64,000 nucleotides of DNA from contig NZ_JBPZGZ010000006.1 of the NCBI RefSeq assembly GCF_051857475.1, positions 186,001-250,000 of the forward strand. Direction: 5' to 3'. The translations under genes were made by a program, and so were the position numbers. Shown in pieces: positions 1 through 7,975 of the stretch (position 1 is the stretch's first letter; each line of letters opens with the position of its first letter). This DNA is from Pelomonas sp051857475. GTDB lineage: Bacteria; Pseudomonadota; Gammaproteobacteria; Burkholderiales; Burkholderiaceae_C. Under the pieces are notes generated by a model that was not told the origin of the DNA, searched no databases, and worked only from the letters and a program-made list of their open reading frames with translations.

Positions 1-1
1 G

Positions 2-364
2 TCGGGCAAGCCCGAGGATCCGCTGCCGCCGGTGTCGGACCGCAAGTTCCTCGAGATCGACGTCGACAACTTCGACTCGCGCATGAAGTCCATGAAGCCG
101 CGCGTGGCCTTCAATGTCGAGAACACGCTGACGGGTGAAGGCAGCCTGCCGGTGGACATCACCTTCGAGAGCATGGACGACTTCTCGCCCGCCGCCGTGG
201 CGCGCAAGGTCGAAGGCCTGAACAAGCTGCTCGAGGCCCGCCAGCAGCTGTCCAACCTGATCACCTACATGGACGGCAAGGCCGGCGCCGGTGACCTGAT
301 CGCCAAGGTCCTCGCCGACCCGACGCTGCTGAAGACGCTGACCGACGCACCCAAGGCCGAATAA
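2..364 (+). CDS. tssB: T6SS contractile sheath small subunit TssB (5' truncated)
   Basis: TssB (VipA/ImpB) pairs with TssC to build the contractile sheath around the Hcp tube in the cytoplasm. The open frame enters from the left edge: codons from position 2 read SGKPEDPLPPV before the conserved VSDRKFLEIDVDNFD stretch. The GTG at 32 is therefore an internal codon and the true start lies upstream. Conserved TssB text follows (RVAFNVENTL, ITFESMDDFSP, LLEARQQLSNL). The stop is 45 bp ahead of tssC, the usual tssBC order. About 40 N-terminal residues are missing, judging from the family's usual length. Identification is secure from sequence and neighbour. Confidence 0.96.
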   Translation, partial: SGKPEDPLPPVSDRKFLEIDVDNFDSRMKSMKPRVAFNVENTLTGEGSLPVDITFESMDDFSPAAVARKVEGLNKLLEARQQLSNLITYMDGKAGAGDLIAKVLADPTLLKTLTDAPKAE

Positions 365-409
365 GCCGCCAGCCCTCCACGCAATCCTGAAACGACCGGA
401 GTTTCAAAC

Positions 410-1903
410 ATGACCCAAGCGGAACAGTCAGCATCGGCCCTGGCGGGCGTGACCTTCGAAGGCAACGACTTCGCGGCACTGCTGAACAAGGAATTCAAGC
501 CCAAGACGGACGAGGCGCGCGGCGCCGTGGCCCAGGCCGTGCAGACGCTGGCCCAGCAGGCCCTGTCCAACACGACGCTGCTCAGCGACGACGCCGTCAA
601 GACCATCGAGGCCATGATCGCGGCCATCGACCAGAAGCTCACCGAGCAGGTCAACCTGATCATGCACCACGAGGACTTCCAGAAGCTGGAGTCGGCGTGG
701 CGCGGCCTGCACTACCTCGTCAACAACACCGAGACCGACGAGCAGCTCAAGATCCGCGTGATGAACGTGTCCAAGACGGACCTGGGCAAGACGCTGAAGC
801 GCTACAAGGGCACGGCCTGGGATCAGTCCCCGCTGTTCAAGCGCCTGTACGAAGAGGAATACGGCCAGTTCGGCGGCGAGCCCTATGGCTGCCTGGTGGG
901 CGACTACCACTTCGATCACACGCCGCCCGACGTCGAGCTGCTGGGCGAGCTGAGCAAGATCGCCGCGTCGGCCCACGCCCCCTTCATCGCCGGTGCCGCC
1001 CCCAGCGTCATGCAGATGGAAAGCTGGCAGGAACTCGCCAACCCGCGTGACCTGACCAAGATCTTCACGACGCCCGAGTACGCCGCCTGGCGCTCGCTGC
1101 GCGAGAGCGACGACGCCCGCTACCTGGCCCTTTGCATGCCGCGCTTCCTGTCGCGCCTGCCCTATGGCGCCAAGACCAACCCGGTCGACGAGTTCGCCTT
1201 CGAGGAGGACACCGAGGGCGCCGACCACAGCAAGTACACCTGGTCCAACGCGGCCTACGCGATGGCGGTCAACATCAACAGCTCGTTCAAGCAGTACGGC
1301 TGGTGCTCGCGCATCCGCGGCATCGAGTCCGGCGGCGCGGTGTCGGGCCTGCCGACCCACACCTTCCCGACCGACGACGGCGGCGTGGACATGAAGTGCC
1401 CGACCGAGATCGCCATCTCGGACCGCCGCGAAGCCGAACTGAGCAAGAACGGCTTCCTGTCGATGGTGCACCGCAAGAACAGCGACTTCGCCGCCTTCAT
1501 CAGCGGCCAGTCCCTGCAAAAGCCCGCCGAGTACGACGACCCGGACGCCACCGCCAACGCGGCCCTGGCCGCCCGCCTGCCCTACCTGTTCGCCTGCAAC
1601 CGCTTCGCCCACTACCTGAAGTGCATCGTGCGCGACAAGGTCGGCTCCTTCAAGTCGCGCGACGCGATGGAAGACTGGCTGAACGCCTGGATCCTGAACT
1701 ACGTCGATGGCGACCCGATGAACTCCTCGGAAGAGGTCAAGGCCACCCGCCCGCTGGCGGCCGCCCAGGTCGAAGTCGAGGAAGTGGAAGGCGCCCCCGG
1801 CTACTACCAATCCAAGTTCTATCTGAAGCCGCACTACCAGCTCGAAGGCTTGACCGTGTCCCTGCGACTCGTGTCCAAGCTGCCGTCCGAAAAGTCGGCC
1901 TGA
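410..1903 (+). CDS. tssC: T6SS contractile sheath large subunit TssC
   Basis: TssC (VipB/ImpC) is the large sheath subunit; TssB-TssC heterodimers polymerise around the Hcp tube and contract to fire it. The 497-residue product has the usual length. It carries family hallmarks: an N-terminal LLNKEFKPKTDEARGAV region, HHEDFQKLESAWRGLHYLV near residues 85-105, the DYHFDHTPPDVELL segment, and the PRFLSRLPYG...DEFAFEED core. The C-terminal end has the KFYLKPHYQLEGL strand that forms the sheath handshake. It follows tssB directly and precedes hcp. The ATG at 410 has a GGAG-type ribosome site just upstream (ACCGGAGTTTC). Nothing is missing. Confidence 0.97.
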   Translation: MTQAEQSASALAGVTFEGNDFAALLNKEFKPKTDEARGAVAQAVQTLAQQALSNTTLLSDDAVKTIEAMIAAIDQKLTEQVNLIMHHEDFQKLESAWRGLHYLVNNTETDEQLKIRVMNVSKTDLGKTLKRYKGTAWDQSPLFKRLYEEEYGQFGGEPYGCLVGDYHFDHTPPDVELLGELSKIAASAHAPFIAGAAPSVMQMESWQELANPRDLTKIFTTPEYAAWRSLRESDDARYLALCMPRFLSRLPYGAKTNPVDEFAFEEDTEGADHSKYTWSNAAYAMAVNINSSFKQYGWCSRIRGIESGGAVSGLPTHTFPTDDGGVDMKCPTEIAISDRREAELSKNGFLSMVHRKNSDFAAFISGQSLQKPAEYDDPDATANAALAARLPYLFACNRFAHYLKCIVRDKVGSFKSRDAMEDWLNAWILNYVDGDPMNSSEEVKATRPLAAAQVEVEEVEGAPGYYQSKFYLKPHYQLEGLTVSLRLVSKLPSEKSA

Positions 1904-1996
1904 TCACGGACCCGAGAACTCGCCCGGCGCGGGAGCAGGACGGGTCAACTCATCACCACCAACCCCGCGCTTTGAACCCCTAAAGGAGATATCAAC
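1904..1996 (+). promoter_or_regulatory. hcp leader with strong ribosome binding site
   Basis: This 93-bp gap separates tssC from hcp. A very good Shine-Dalgarno sequence, AAGGAG at 1983-1988, lies 8 bp before the hcp ATG at 1997 and is stronger than most sites in this cluster. That fits the high expression hcp needs. I see no clear sigma-70, sigma-54 or hrp-box-like promoter here; a GAACT...TCAACTCA pair has the wrong spacing. Confidence 0.5.
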
Positions 1997-2497
1997 ATGG
2001 CAGTCAATGCATTCCTCACCTTCTTCGACAAGGCCGATGGCGAGTCCATCCAGAAGGGCAAGGAAAAGTGGATCGAGATCCAGGGCTGGGACTGGGAAGT
2101 CGAAGCTGAAACCAGCTGGACCAAGGGCGGCGGCGCCTCGGTCGGCAAGCCCAACCCCGGCAAGATGAACTGGGAACACTATTTCGACACCTCGTCGACC
2201 GTGATCCTGGGCTACATCTGCACCGGCAAGGCCTTCCCCAAGGTCGAGCTGCAGATGATGAAGACCACCGGCTCGGCCACGCCCGAGACCTACTTCACGA
2301 TGACGATGGAAGGTTGCTTCATCACCAAGGTGACCCAGAACGGCACCGAGGAAGGCAACGTCACGCAGAAGGTCGAAATGGTCTTCAAGACCGTCAAGAT
2401 CGAATACAAGCCGCAGGACAACAAGACCGGCAAGCTGGGCGCGCCCAAGACCTACAACTGGGACATCCCGGCCGGTACGGCTTCTCCCTCGGCATAA
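1997..2497 (+). CDS. hcp: T6SS tube protein Hcp
   Basis: Hcp (TssD) forms hexameric rings that stack into the tube propelled by sheath contraction; it is also the usual secreted marker. The 166-residue protein is of normal size. It shows the family pattern: MAVNAFLTFFDKADGES at the start, the WIEIQGWDWEVEAE strand, KPNPGKMNWEHYFDTSS, then the GYICTGKAFPKVELQMMKT and EYKPQDNKTGK regions. It follows tssBC and has the strongest ribosome site of the region. GC-rich stem-loops just downstream may separate its high expression from the genes that follow. I regard this as the canonical tube subunit, unlike the two Hcp-like genes after it. Confidence 0.95.
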   Translation: MAVNAFLTFFDKADGESIQKGKEKWIEIQGWDWEVEAETSWTKGGGASVGKPNPGKMNWEHYFDTSSTVILGYICTGKAFPKVELQMMKTTGSATPETYFTMTMEGCFITKVTQNGTEEGNVTQKVEMVFKTVKIEYKPQDNKTGKLGAPKTYNWDIPAGTASPSA

Positions 2498-2512
2498 ACG
2501 GCCCACCCCCTA

Positions 2513-2539
2513 CCGGCTTCGCCGGCCCCCTCAAGGGGG
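2513..2539 (+). terminator. tandem stem-loops after hcp
   Basis: Two adjacent perfect hairpins, CCGGC-TTC-GCCGG (2513-2525) and CCCCC-TCAA-GGGGG (2526-2539), follow the hcp stop. There is no T-run, so this is not a textbook intrinsic terminator. It may act as a partial terminator or an mRNA 3' stabiliser that lets hcp be expressed above the downstream genes. The surrounding 2498-2645 gap holds no gene. Its GC-rich palindromes resemble the intergenic repeats at 20.4 and 44.4 kb only loosely. Confidence 0.4.
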
Positions 2540-2645
2540 CGCTGCCAGCGGCCCGGCAAAGCCGGTTCCGCGGCAGCCGCTGGGTCAGGCACTACATGCC
2601 CAACGTCGGTCCGCCCTGGTCCTTGCAGCCTTTCACTGACTGTTC

Positions 2646-3194
2646 ATGAGCCGCTCGAACATATTCATGCAACTCATCACCGGCGCCGGGCCGGTGGTGG
2701 GCGAGGGCCTGCTCGAGGGCTTCGAGGGCTCCATCGAGGTGCTGGAGTTCGGCTGGGGCATGACGGCCCTGAAGGACCCCAAGGCCAAGGGCAGCGGCCT
2801 GGCGGCGGTCGCCGCCGCGGCTGCGTCCATGGCGGGCCTGGGCACGCCGGTCACGGTCCAGATGGAGCCGCTGACCTTCAAGAAGCGTTTCGACGTCGGC
2901 TCCTCGCAGATGCATTTCTGCCTGGACAACCACCTGCCCATCGTCAGCGCCACCATCACGGTGCTGCACATCAAGCAGCAGGGCCGCGTCATCCATCAGC
3001 CCGGCTTCGTGCTGATGTGCACCATGGGCCATTTCGCCGATTGCACCCTGGACGTGTCCGACAGCGGCATGTCCAAGGAAGTGTTCGAGAACTGGACCCT
3101 CAACTTCAAGAGCATCAAGATGATGTACTTGAAGACGCTCGGCAAGGACAACCTGCCCACGCCCCCCTTCTTCCACCCTGTGGCCCTGCTCTGA
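2646..3194 (+). CDS. Hcp-like protein, second copy
   Basis: The 182-residue product resembles the Hcp fold rather than any effector: a first strand NIFMQLITGAGPVVGEG, a GSIEVLEFGWGM strand matching Hcp's IEIQGWDWEV, and later FKKRFDVGSSQMHFCLDNHLP and ENWTLNFKSIKMMYL strands. A short Ala-rich insertion (about residues 43-62) sits between the second and third strands. The stop overlaps the start of the next gene (TGATG), so the two are translationally coupled. Its role is unknown; it could form hybrid tube rings, cap the tube, or carry a specific cargo. Assignment to the Hcp superfamily is by pattern only. Confidence 0.7.
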   Translation: MSRSNIFMQLITGAGPVVGEGLLEGFEGSIEVLEFGWGMTALKDPKAKGSGLAAVAAAAASMAGLGTPVTVQMEPLTFKKRFDVGSSQMHFCLDNHLPIVSATITVLHIKQQGRVIHQPGFVLMCTMGHFADCTLDVSDSGMSKEVFENWTLNFKSIKMMYLKTLGKDNLPTPPFFHPVALL

Positions 3195-4027
3195 TGTCTT
3201 CCTCCCAAAACGGCGCCGACATCTACATGATCCTGCTCCGCCCCACCCGGGTGCCGGTGGCGGGCGAGGCGGTTTCGCACCTCTTCCAGGGCCAGATCCT
3301 GCTGGAGAGCCTGAACTGGAAGCTGCACAACGAGGACGAGAAGCTGCAGGGCGCCGGTGATGGCAAGGGCGGCAAGGCCAATCTCATCAAGGGCGACAAC
3401 CCTGCCGCCATGATGAAGAGCCTCAACCAGCAGGTGACCCAGGCCCAGGCCTCGCTGAAGCGTGACCTTGGCAGGGCCGGCAGCGAAAGCGAGCGCTCGT
3501 CGCTGCAGGACAAGCACGACAAATGGCTGAGCAACTCGATGAACGAGGCTCAGAAGAAGATCGAGCAGGCCGCCACGGCCAACAACATCGGCAAGACGGG
3601 CAAGGAAAAGGGCGGCGCCAAGAGCCACGAAGGTGCGGGTGACCGCAACCCGAATTTCGAGTTCACCTTCACCAAGCGCGTCGACATCGCCAGCACGCAG
3701 ATGCTGAACTCGATGAAGGCCGGCGACATCTTTCCCTCCGGCACGCTGACCATCCACAAGCGCTCGGCCACCGTGATGGACGGCACCTCCCTGGTCTTCA
3801 CCATCCAGAAGATCCGCCTGGTCGAGTACCAGCTTCAGGTCGCCGTCACCGACACGATGACGGAGATGATGGAGCAGTGGAAATGCGAGTTCGGCTCGCT
3901 GGCCTATGTCTACAAGAACCCGCCATCGCACTACTCGCACGGCAACGCGGGCCAGGCCGTCGCCAAGACGCTGTCTCAAGGCACCATGCGCGCGTTTACG
4001 ATGAAGAACATCGGTTCCCCCATCTAG
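3194..4027 (+). CDS. Hcp-like protein with a lysine-rich helical insertion
   Basis: I start this gene at the ATG at 3194, overlapping the upstream stop by one base, which gives 277 residues; an earlier in-frame codon lies inside the previous gene. The ends look Hcp-like: GADIYMILLRPTRVPVAGEA and ILLESLNWKLHNEDE at the N-terminus, then FEFTFTKRVDIASTQMLNSM and IQKIRLVEYQLQVAVTDTM with MEQWKCEFGSL. Between them, about residues 50-150 form a polar, Lys/Gln/Ala-rich, probably coiled-coil insertion absent from normal Hcp. With two other Hcp-type genes directly upstream, it may be a specialised ring, perhaps a cargo-carrying or tube-end subunit. The function is inferred, not shown. Confidence 0.65.
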   Translation: MSSSQNGADIYMILLRPTRVPVAGEAVSHLFQGQILLESLNWKLHNEDEKLQGAGDGKGGKANLIKGDNPAAMMKSLNQQVTQAQASLKRDLGRAGSESERSSLQDKHDKWLSNSMNEAQKKIEQAATANNIGKTGKEKGGAKSHEGAGDRNPNFEFTFTKRVDIASTQMLNSMKAGDIFPSGTLTIHKRSATVMDGTSLVFTIQKIRLVEYQLQVAVTDTMTEMMEQWKCEFGSLAYVYKNPPSHYSHGNAGQAVAKTLSQGTMRAFTMKNIGSPI

Positions 4028-4044
4028 CTTCCGAGTAGCGCTCC

Positions 4045-4623
4045 ATGGCCATGACCAATTACCGGGACATCAGCACGTCCATGAGCGACGTGTCGGCCGG
4101 TTTCCAGTTCGAGTTCTTCTGCGAGAAATGCGGCGAGAGCTCGCGCTCGGCCTTCAGGCCCTATCGCAAGGGCCAGATCACCGGCTGGCTGAGCCGCTTC
4201 GCCTTCATGTTCTACGACCTCAACAAGGCCAGCCGGGCGACCGGCGCCTTTGCCGAGGCTGGCGGCGGCAGCGCCAAGGCCGAGGCCCTGGCCGAAGCCA
4301 TGGCCGCCGCGGCGCCCATGTACGAGCGCTGCAGCGGCTGCCGCAAATGGGTGGGCCGCGAGTGCTGGAACAGCAGCAGCAACAGCTGCCGCGACTGTGC
4401 CGCCAGGTCTGCCCTGGATTCGAGCGCGTCCGCCGGATCGGGCTATGGCGCGTCCAGCGGCGGCGGGGCTGCCTGCCCCAATTGCCAGACGCCCAGCCAG
4501 GGCGGGCGCTTCTGCCACGAATGCGGCTTCGACATGGCCAGCACGCACAAGAGCTGCCCGGCCTGCGGTATCACCCTTGCGCGCCAGGCGCGTTTTTGCA
4601 CAGATTGCGGCCATGGCTTCTGA
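4045..4623 (+). CDS. multi zinc-ribbon protein in the T6SS operon
   Basis: This 192-residue cytoplasmic-looking protein has a series of paired cysteines: CEKC near residue 29, CSGC and an RECW near 95-105, CRDC, then CPNC/CHEC and CPAC/CTDC in the last 50 residues. The last four pairs form two back-to-back zinc ribbons. The middle is Ala/Gly/Ser-rich. No catalytic motif is visible. It sits between the Hcp-like genes and tagJ, and its last codons overlap the tagJ start by 11 bases, so co-translation with the sheath and baseplate genes is likely. I do not recognise a named T6SS subunit; an assembly factor or regulator is a guess. Confidence 0.7.
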   Translation: MAMTNYRDISTSMSDVSAGFQFEFFCEKCGESSRSAFRPYRKGQITGWLSRFAFMFYDLNKASRATGAFAEAGGGSAKAEALAEAMAAAAPMYERCSGCRKWVGRECWNSSSNSCRDCAARSALDSSASAGSGYGASSGGGAACPNCQTPSQGGRFCHECGFDMASTHKSCPACGITLARQARFCTDCGHGF

Positions 4624-5455
4624 ACAGACTCCCCAACAAGCCGCCGAAGAGGCGCTGCGCGCCGGCGACCCGCGCGCCGCACTGGCCAAGCTGACCGAGG
4701 CCGTGCGCGCCAAGCCGGCCGATCCCAAGCTGCGCACCTTCATGTCCCAGCTGCTCAGCGTGCTGGGTCAATGGGAACGCGCCCACACCCAGCTCAATGT
4801 CGTCGCCGACATGGACAAGCTCGCCATCCCGATGCGCGAGACCGTCGGCCATGCCATCCGCTGCGAGCTGCTGCGCGCCGAGGTCTTTGCCGGCAAGCGC
4901 ACGCCCGTCGTCTTCGGCCAGCCCGAGGCCTGGGTGGCCCAGCTCATCGAGTCCCTCAAGCAGCAGGGCGAAGGCAACAACGAGCTCGCAGTCGACCTGG
5001 CCGCCAAGGCCTTCGAGGCCGCGCCCGCCGGTGCCGGCAGCATCGACGGCCAGCGCTTCGAGTGGCTGGCCGATGCCGACTCGCGCCTGGGCCCCGTGCT
5101 CGAGGCCTGCCTGAATGGCCACTACACCTGGGTGCCCTTCAAGCACCTGGCCAAGATCCATTTCGACGCGCCCGAGGACCTGCGTGACTGCGTCTGGATG
5201 CCGGCCCAGCTGAGCTTCACCAACGGCGGCAACAGCGTGGCCCTGGTGCCCACGCGCTACCCCGGCTCGGAGAAAAGCGCCGACGGGCTGATCAACCTCG
5301 CCCGCAAGACGGAGTGGCAACCCCTGCCCGGCGAGGACCGCTACGCCGGCCTGGGCCAGCGTGTGCTGACCAGCGACATCGGCGACCACGACCTGATGGC
5401 CATCCGCGAAATCGTGTTCGACGCCGACGAGGCCGCGCCCAACGAGGCCGGCTGA
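4613..5455 (+). CDS. tagJ: T6SS accessory protein TagJ (ImpE/SciE family)
   Basis: TagJ binds the sheath subunit TssB and, in systems that have it, links sheath disassembly to ClpV. The start at ATG 4613 gives 280 residues, the family's usual size; the open frame upstream is a read-back into the zinc-ribbon gene. The N-terminus is a TPR-like helical region (AEEALRAGDPRAALAKLTEAV, then KLRTFMSQLLSVLGQWERAHTQL). The C-terminal half has the ImpE core RFEWLADADSRLGPVLEACLNGHYTWVPF and the VWMPAQLSFTNGG strand. The stop overlaps the tssE start (TGATG). The tagJ-tssE-tssF-tssG-clpV order resembles the Pseudomonas H1-T6SS. Confidence 0.92.
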   Translation: MASEQTPQQAAEEALRAGDPRAALAKLTEAVRAKPADPKLRTFMSQLLSVLGQWERAHTQLNVVADMDKLAIPMRETVGHAIRCELLRAEVFAGKRTPVVFGQPEAWVAQLIESLKQQGEGNNELAVDLAAKAFEAAPAGAGSIDGQRFEWLADADSRLGPVLEACLNGHYTWVPFKHLAKIHFDAPEDLRDCVWMPAQLSFTNGGNSVALVPTRYPGSEKSADGLINLARKTEWQPLPGEDRYAGLGQRVLTSDIGDHDLMAIREIVFDADEAAPNEAG

Positions 5456-5991
5456 TGGCCGGCCTGGGCGCCCAGGACCGCCTCCAGCCCTCGCTGCTGG
5501 ACCGGCTCACCGACAACGATCCGAGCTCCAAGGTCGAGGCCCTGGATGCCCGCGTGCTGAGCCGCAAGCAGCTGCGCGAAGCCGTGCTGCGCGACCTGTC
5601 CTGGCTGTTCAACGCCGTGTGCGAAGAGCCCGACATCCGCAACCGCGACGCACCCGAGCGCACCGCGCTGTGGAAGAGCGTGCCCTACGCCTGCGATTCG
5701 GTGCTGAACTTCGGCATCCTGCCCCTGACCGGGCAGATCATGCACATCCACAACTTCCCTCTCATCGAAGCCCAGGTCCGCCAGGCCATCATCCGCTTCG
5801 AACCGCGCCTGGACCCGGCCACGGTCGAGGTGCGCATCGTCAACGACATGAGCACCGGCCTGCGCCCGACCAGCCTGCGCCTGACCATCAAGGGCCAGAT
5901 GTGGAACCAGCCGGTGCCGCTGGAGCTGCTGCTGAGCGCCGACGTCGACGTGGATACTGGGCAGGCCGCCGTCAGAGACATGCGTGGCTGA
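5455..5991 (+). CDS. tssE: T6SS baseplate protein TssE (gp25-like)
   Basis: TssE is the small baseplate wedge subunit related to phage T4 gp25, which initiates sheath polymerisation. The ATG at 5455 overlaps the tagJ stop and gives 178 residues. The typical features are the N-terminal LQPSLLDRLTD motif, RDLSWLFNAV, the SVLNFGILPLTG segment, IRFEPRLDPATVEVR, and a final LTIKGQMWNQPVPLELLL strand. These match the gp25-like fold. A 112-bp gap with a long inverted repeat separates it from tssF. Nothing unusual is seen in the protein. Confidence 0.94.
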   Translation: MAGLGAQDRLQPSLLDRLTDNDPSSKVEALDARVLSRKQLREAVLRDLSWLFNAVCEEPDIRNRDAPERTALWKSVPYACDSVLNFGILPLTGQIMHIHNFPLIEAQVRQAIIRFEPRLDPATVEVRIVNDMSTGLRPTSLRLTIKGQMWNQPVPLELLLSADVDVDTGQAAVRDMRG

Positions 5992-6004
5992 AACAATGAA
6001 CATG

Positions 6005-6073
6005 GCCACAGAGACACAGAGGCACGGAGAAGCTGAGGGCTCGTGTTCCTCCGTGTCTCTGTGCCTCTGTGGC
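6005..6073. repeat. CACAGAG-type long inverted repeat, copy 1
   Basis: Two 25-nt arms (6005-6029 and 6049-6073) are inverted copies of each other with two mismatches, separated by 19 nt. Each arm is built from alternating CACAGAG/CACGGAG units. It fills most of the gap between tssE and tssF. A second copy lies before tssL (23082-23157). The RNA would form a long hairpin inside the T6SS transcript. Confidence 0.85.
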
Positions 6074-6103
6074 TGTGTTTCTCGGCCGCGCCGGAAACCC
6101 TGA

Positions 6104-7975
6104 ATGGATCCCCGCCTCCTCCGCTACTACAACCAGGAACTGCGCTATCTCCGCGAGATGGGCGGCGAGTTCGCGCGCGAGTTCCCCAAGATCGCCGGCC
6201 GCCTCGGCATGGAAGGGCTGGAGGTCGCCGACCCCTATGTCGAGCGCCTGCTCGAAGGCTCGGCCTTCCTGGCCGCGCGCGTGCAGCTCAAGCAGGACAC
6301 CGAATTCCCCCAGCTGGCCCAGCGCCTGCTGGACATGGTCTGCCCCAATCTGAGCGCGCCCATCCCGTCGATGCTGGTGGCCCAGCTCGAGCCGGCCCAG
6401 GACCCCAACCTGATCGCCGGCTTCACGCTGCCGCGCGGCAGCGCGGTGATGGGCCCCAAGACGCCGCTGGGCCCGACGCGCTGCGAGTTCCGCACCGCCC
6501 AGCCCGTCACGCTGACGCCCATCAAGGTCACCGGCGTCGAGTATTTCCTCAGCGCCACCGACATCAACTTCAGCGGCCTGCCGCTGCGCGAGCGGCCCAA
6601 GAGCGGCGTGCGCGTGCGCCTGGAGCTGCCCTCGGGCATGAGCTTCGCGAAGCTGCCGCTGGACAGCCTGCGCTTCTTCATGGGCGGCCTGCAGGACGTG
6701 GCGCTGAAGCTGCACGAACTGGCCACCTGCCGCTGCGTGGGCCTGCTGGCCGGCCCCGGCGGCAAGGGCCCCGACCTCAAGCGCAATTTCATCCCGCCCG
6801 GCCGCGTGCGCCACGTCGGCCTGGCCGACGACGAGGCCATGCTGCCGGTGACGCTGCGCGGCCTGTCGGGCACGCGGCTGATGCAGGAGTACTTCGCCTT
6901 CCCGCAGCGCTTCCTGTTCATCGACGTGGCCGGCCTCAGGCCCAGCTTTGCCGCCTGCACCGGCAACACCTTCGAGCTGGTGCTGCTGTTCGACCGCTAT
7001 GAGCCGAGTCTGGAGGGCGGCGGCGAGCCGGCCAACTTCAGCCTGAACTGCGTACCGGCCATCAACCTGTTCGAGCGCCGGGCCGAGCGCATCACCGTCG
7101 ACGACAGCGCCACAGCCTTCCAGGTCATCCCCGACCGCCTGGCGGGCAATGACTTCGAGGTCTTCGACGTCGCTTCGGTCACCGGCTTCTCGACCGACAC
7201 CGACGAGCTGCAGTTCCTGCCGCTGTTCGACGTGCCGCATGCCGATCCGGCCGGCGCCTCCGGCTATTTCAGCCCGCTGCGCGAGCCGCGCCTGGCCAGC
7301 GACCGCACCAAGCGCGAAGGGCCGCGCTCGGCCTATGTCGGCAGCGAGGTCTTCCTGTCCCTGGTCGACCTGCAGCGCGCGCCCTACCGCACCGAGCTGC
7401 GCCAGCTGGCCGCCAAGATCCGCTGCACCAACCGCGACCTGCCCCTCTTCATGCCGGCCGGCCGCGACCATGGCGGGCTGACGCTGGAAACCCGCGCGCC
7501 GGTCGACCACATCTCTGTCGTCGCCGGGCCGTCACGCCCCTGCAGCGCGGCGCGCGAAGGCCCGCTGGCCTGGCGGCTGCTGTCCCTGCTGTCGCTGAAC
7601 TATCTGTCGCTGGTGGACGAAGACCCCGAACGCGGCGCCCTGGCCCTGCGCGAGCTGCTGAGCCTGTTCGGCCAGAGCTCGGACGCCGGCCTGCTGCGCC
7701 AGATCGAGGGCGTGCGCGCGGTCGCCACGCGGCCCGTCGTGCGCCGCCATCCGGCGCCCGGCCCCATCGCCTTCGGCCGCGGCCTGGAGGTGCAGCTGAC
7801 GGTGGATGAGCTGTCCTTCGAAGGCGGCAGCGCGACGCTGCTCGGCTCGGTGCTGCACCACTACTTCAGCCGCCATGTGTCGATGAACAGCTTTGTGCAG
7901 ACCCTGCTCGTCTCGCGCACACGAGGCGAACTCAAGCGCTGGCAGCCTCTGCCAGGTTCAAGAGCAGTGTTGTGA
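6104..7975 (+). CDS. tssF: T6SS baseplate protein TssF
   Basis: TssF (ImpG/VasA) is a large baseplate wedge subunit that assembles with TssG, TssE and TssK. The 623-residue product has the family's usual length. The N-terminus is diagnostic: MDPRLLRYYNQELRYLREMGGEFA, then FPKIAGRLGM and DPYVERLLEG. Conserved mid-protein text includes LVAQLEPAQDPNL and QEYFAFPQRFLFIDVAGL. The C-terminus has HYFSRHVSMNSFVQTLLVSRTRGE. The stop overlaps the tssG GTG start by 4 bases. The 5' leader carries a long inverted repeat, so translation or stability of this segment may differ from tssE. Confidence 0.96.
   Translation: MDPRLLRYYNQELRYLREMGGEFAREFPKIAGRLGMEGLEVADPYVERLLEGSAFLAARVQLKQDTEFPQLAQRLLDMVCPNLSAPIPSMLVAQLEPAQDPNLIAGFTLPRGSAVMGPKTPLGPTRCEFRTAQPVTLTPIKVTGVEYFLSATDINFSGLPLRERPKSGVRVRLELPSGMSFAKLPLDSLRFFMGGLQDVALKLHELATCRCVGLLAGPGGKGPDLKRNFIPPGRVRHVGLADDEAMLPVTLRGLSGTRLMQEYFAFPQRFLFIDVAGLRPSFAACTGNTFELVLLFDRYEPSLEGGGEPANFSLNCVPAINLFERRAERITVDDSATAFQVIPDRLAGNDFEVFDVASVTGFSTDTDELQFLPLFDVPHADPAGASGYFSPLREPRLASDRTKREGPRSAYVGSEVFLSLVDLQRAPYRTELRQLAAKIRCTNRDLPLFMPAGRDHGGLTLETRAPVDHISVVAGPSRPCSAAREGPLAWRLLSLLSLNYLSLVDEDPERGALALRELLSLFGQSSDAGLLRQIEGVRAVATRPVVRRHPAPGPIAFGRGLEVQLTVDELSFEGGSATLLGSVLHHYFSRHVSMNSFVQTLLVSRTRGELKRWQPLPGSRAVL

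Noticed and set aside
32..364. Complete tssB starting with GTG at 32
   Set aside because: The upstream codons from position 2 continue conserved TssB sequence, so the GTG is internal and the gene is cut by the window edge.
1904..1996. hrp-box-like motif before hcp (GAACT ... TCAACTCA)
   Set aside because: The half-sites are 24 bp apart and the second has an extra base, so it does not fit the motif shared by the other sites.
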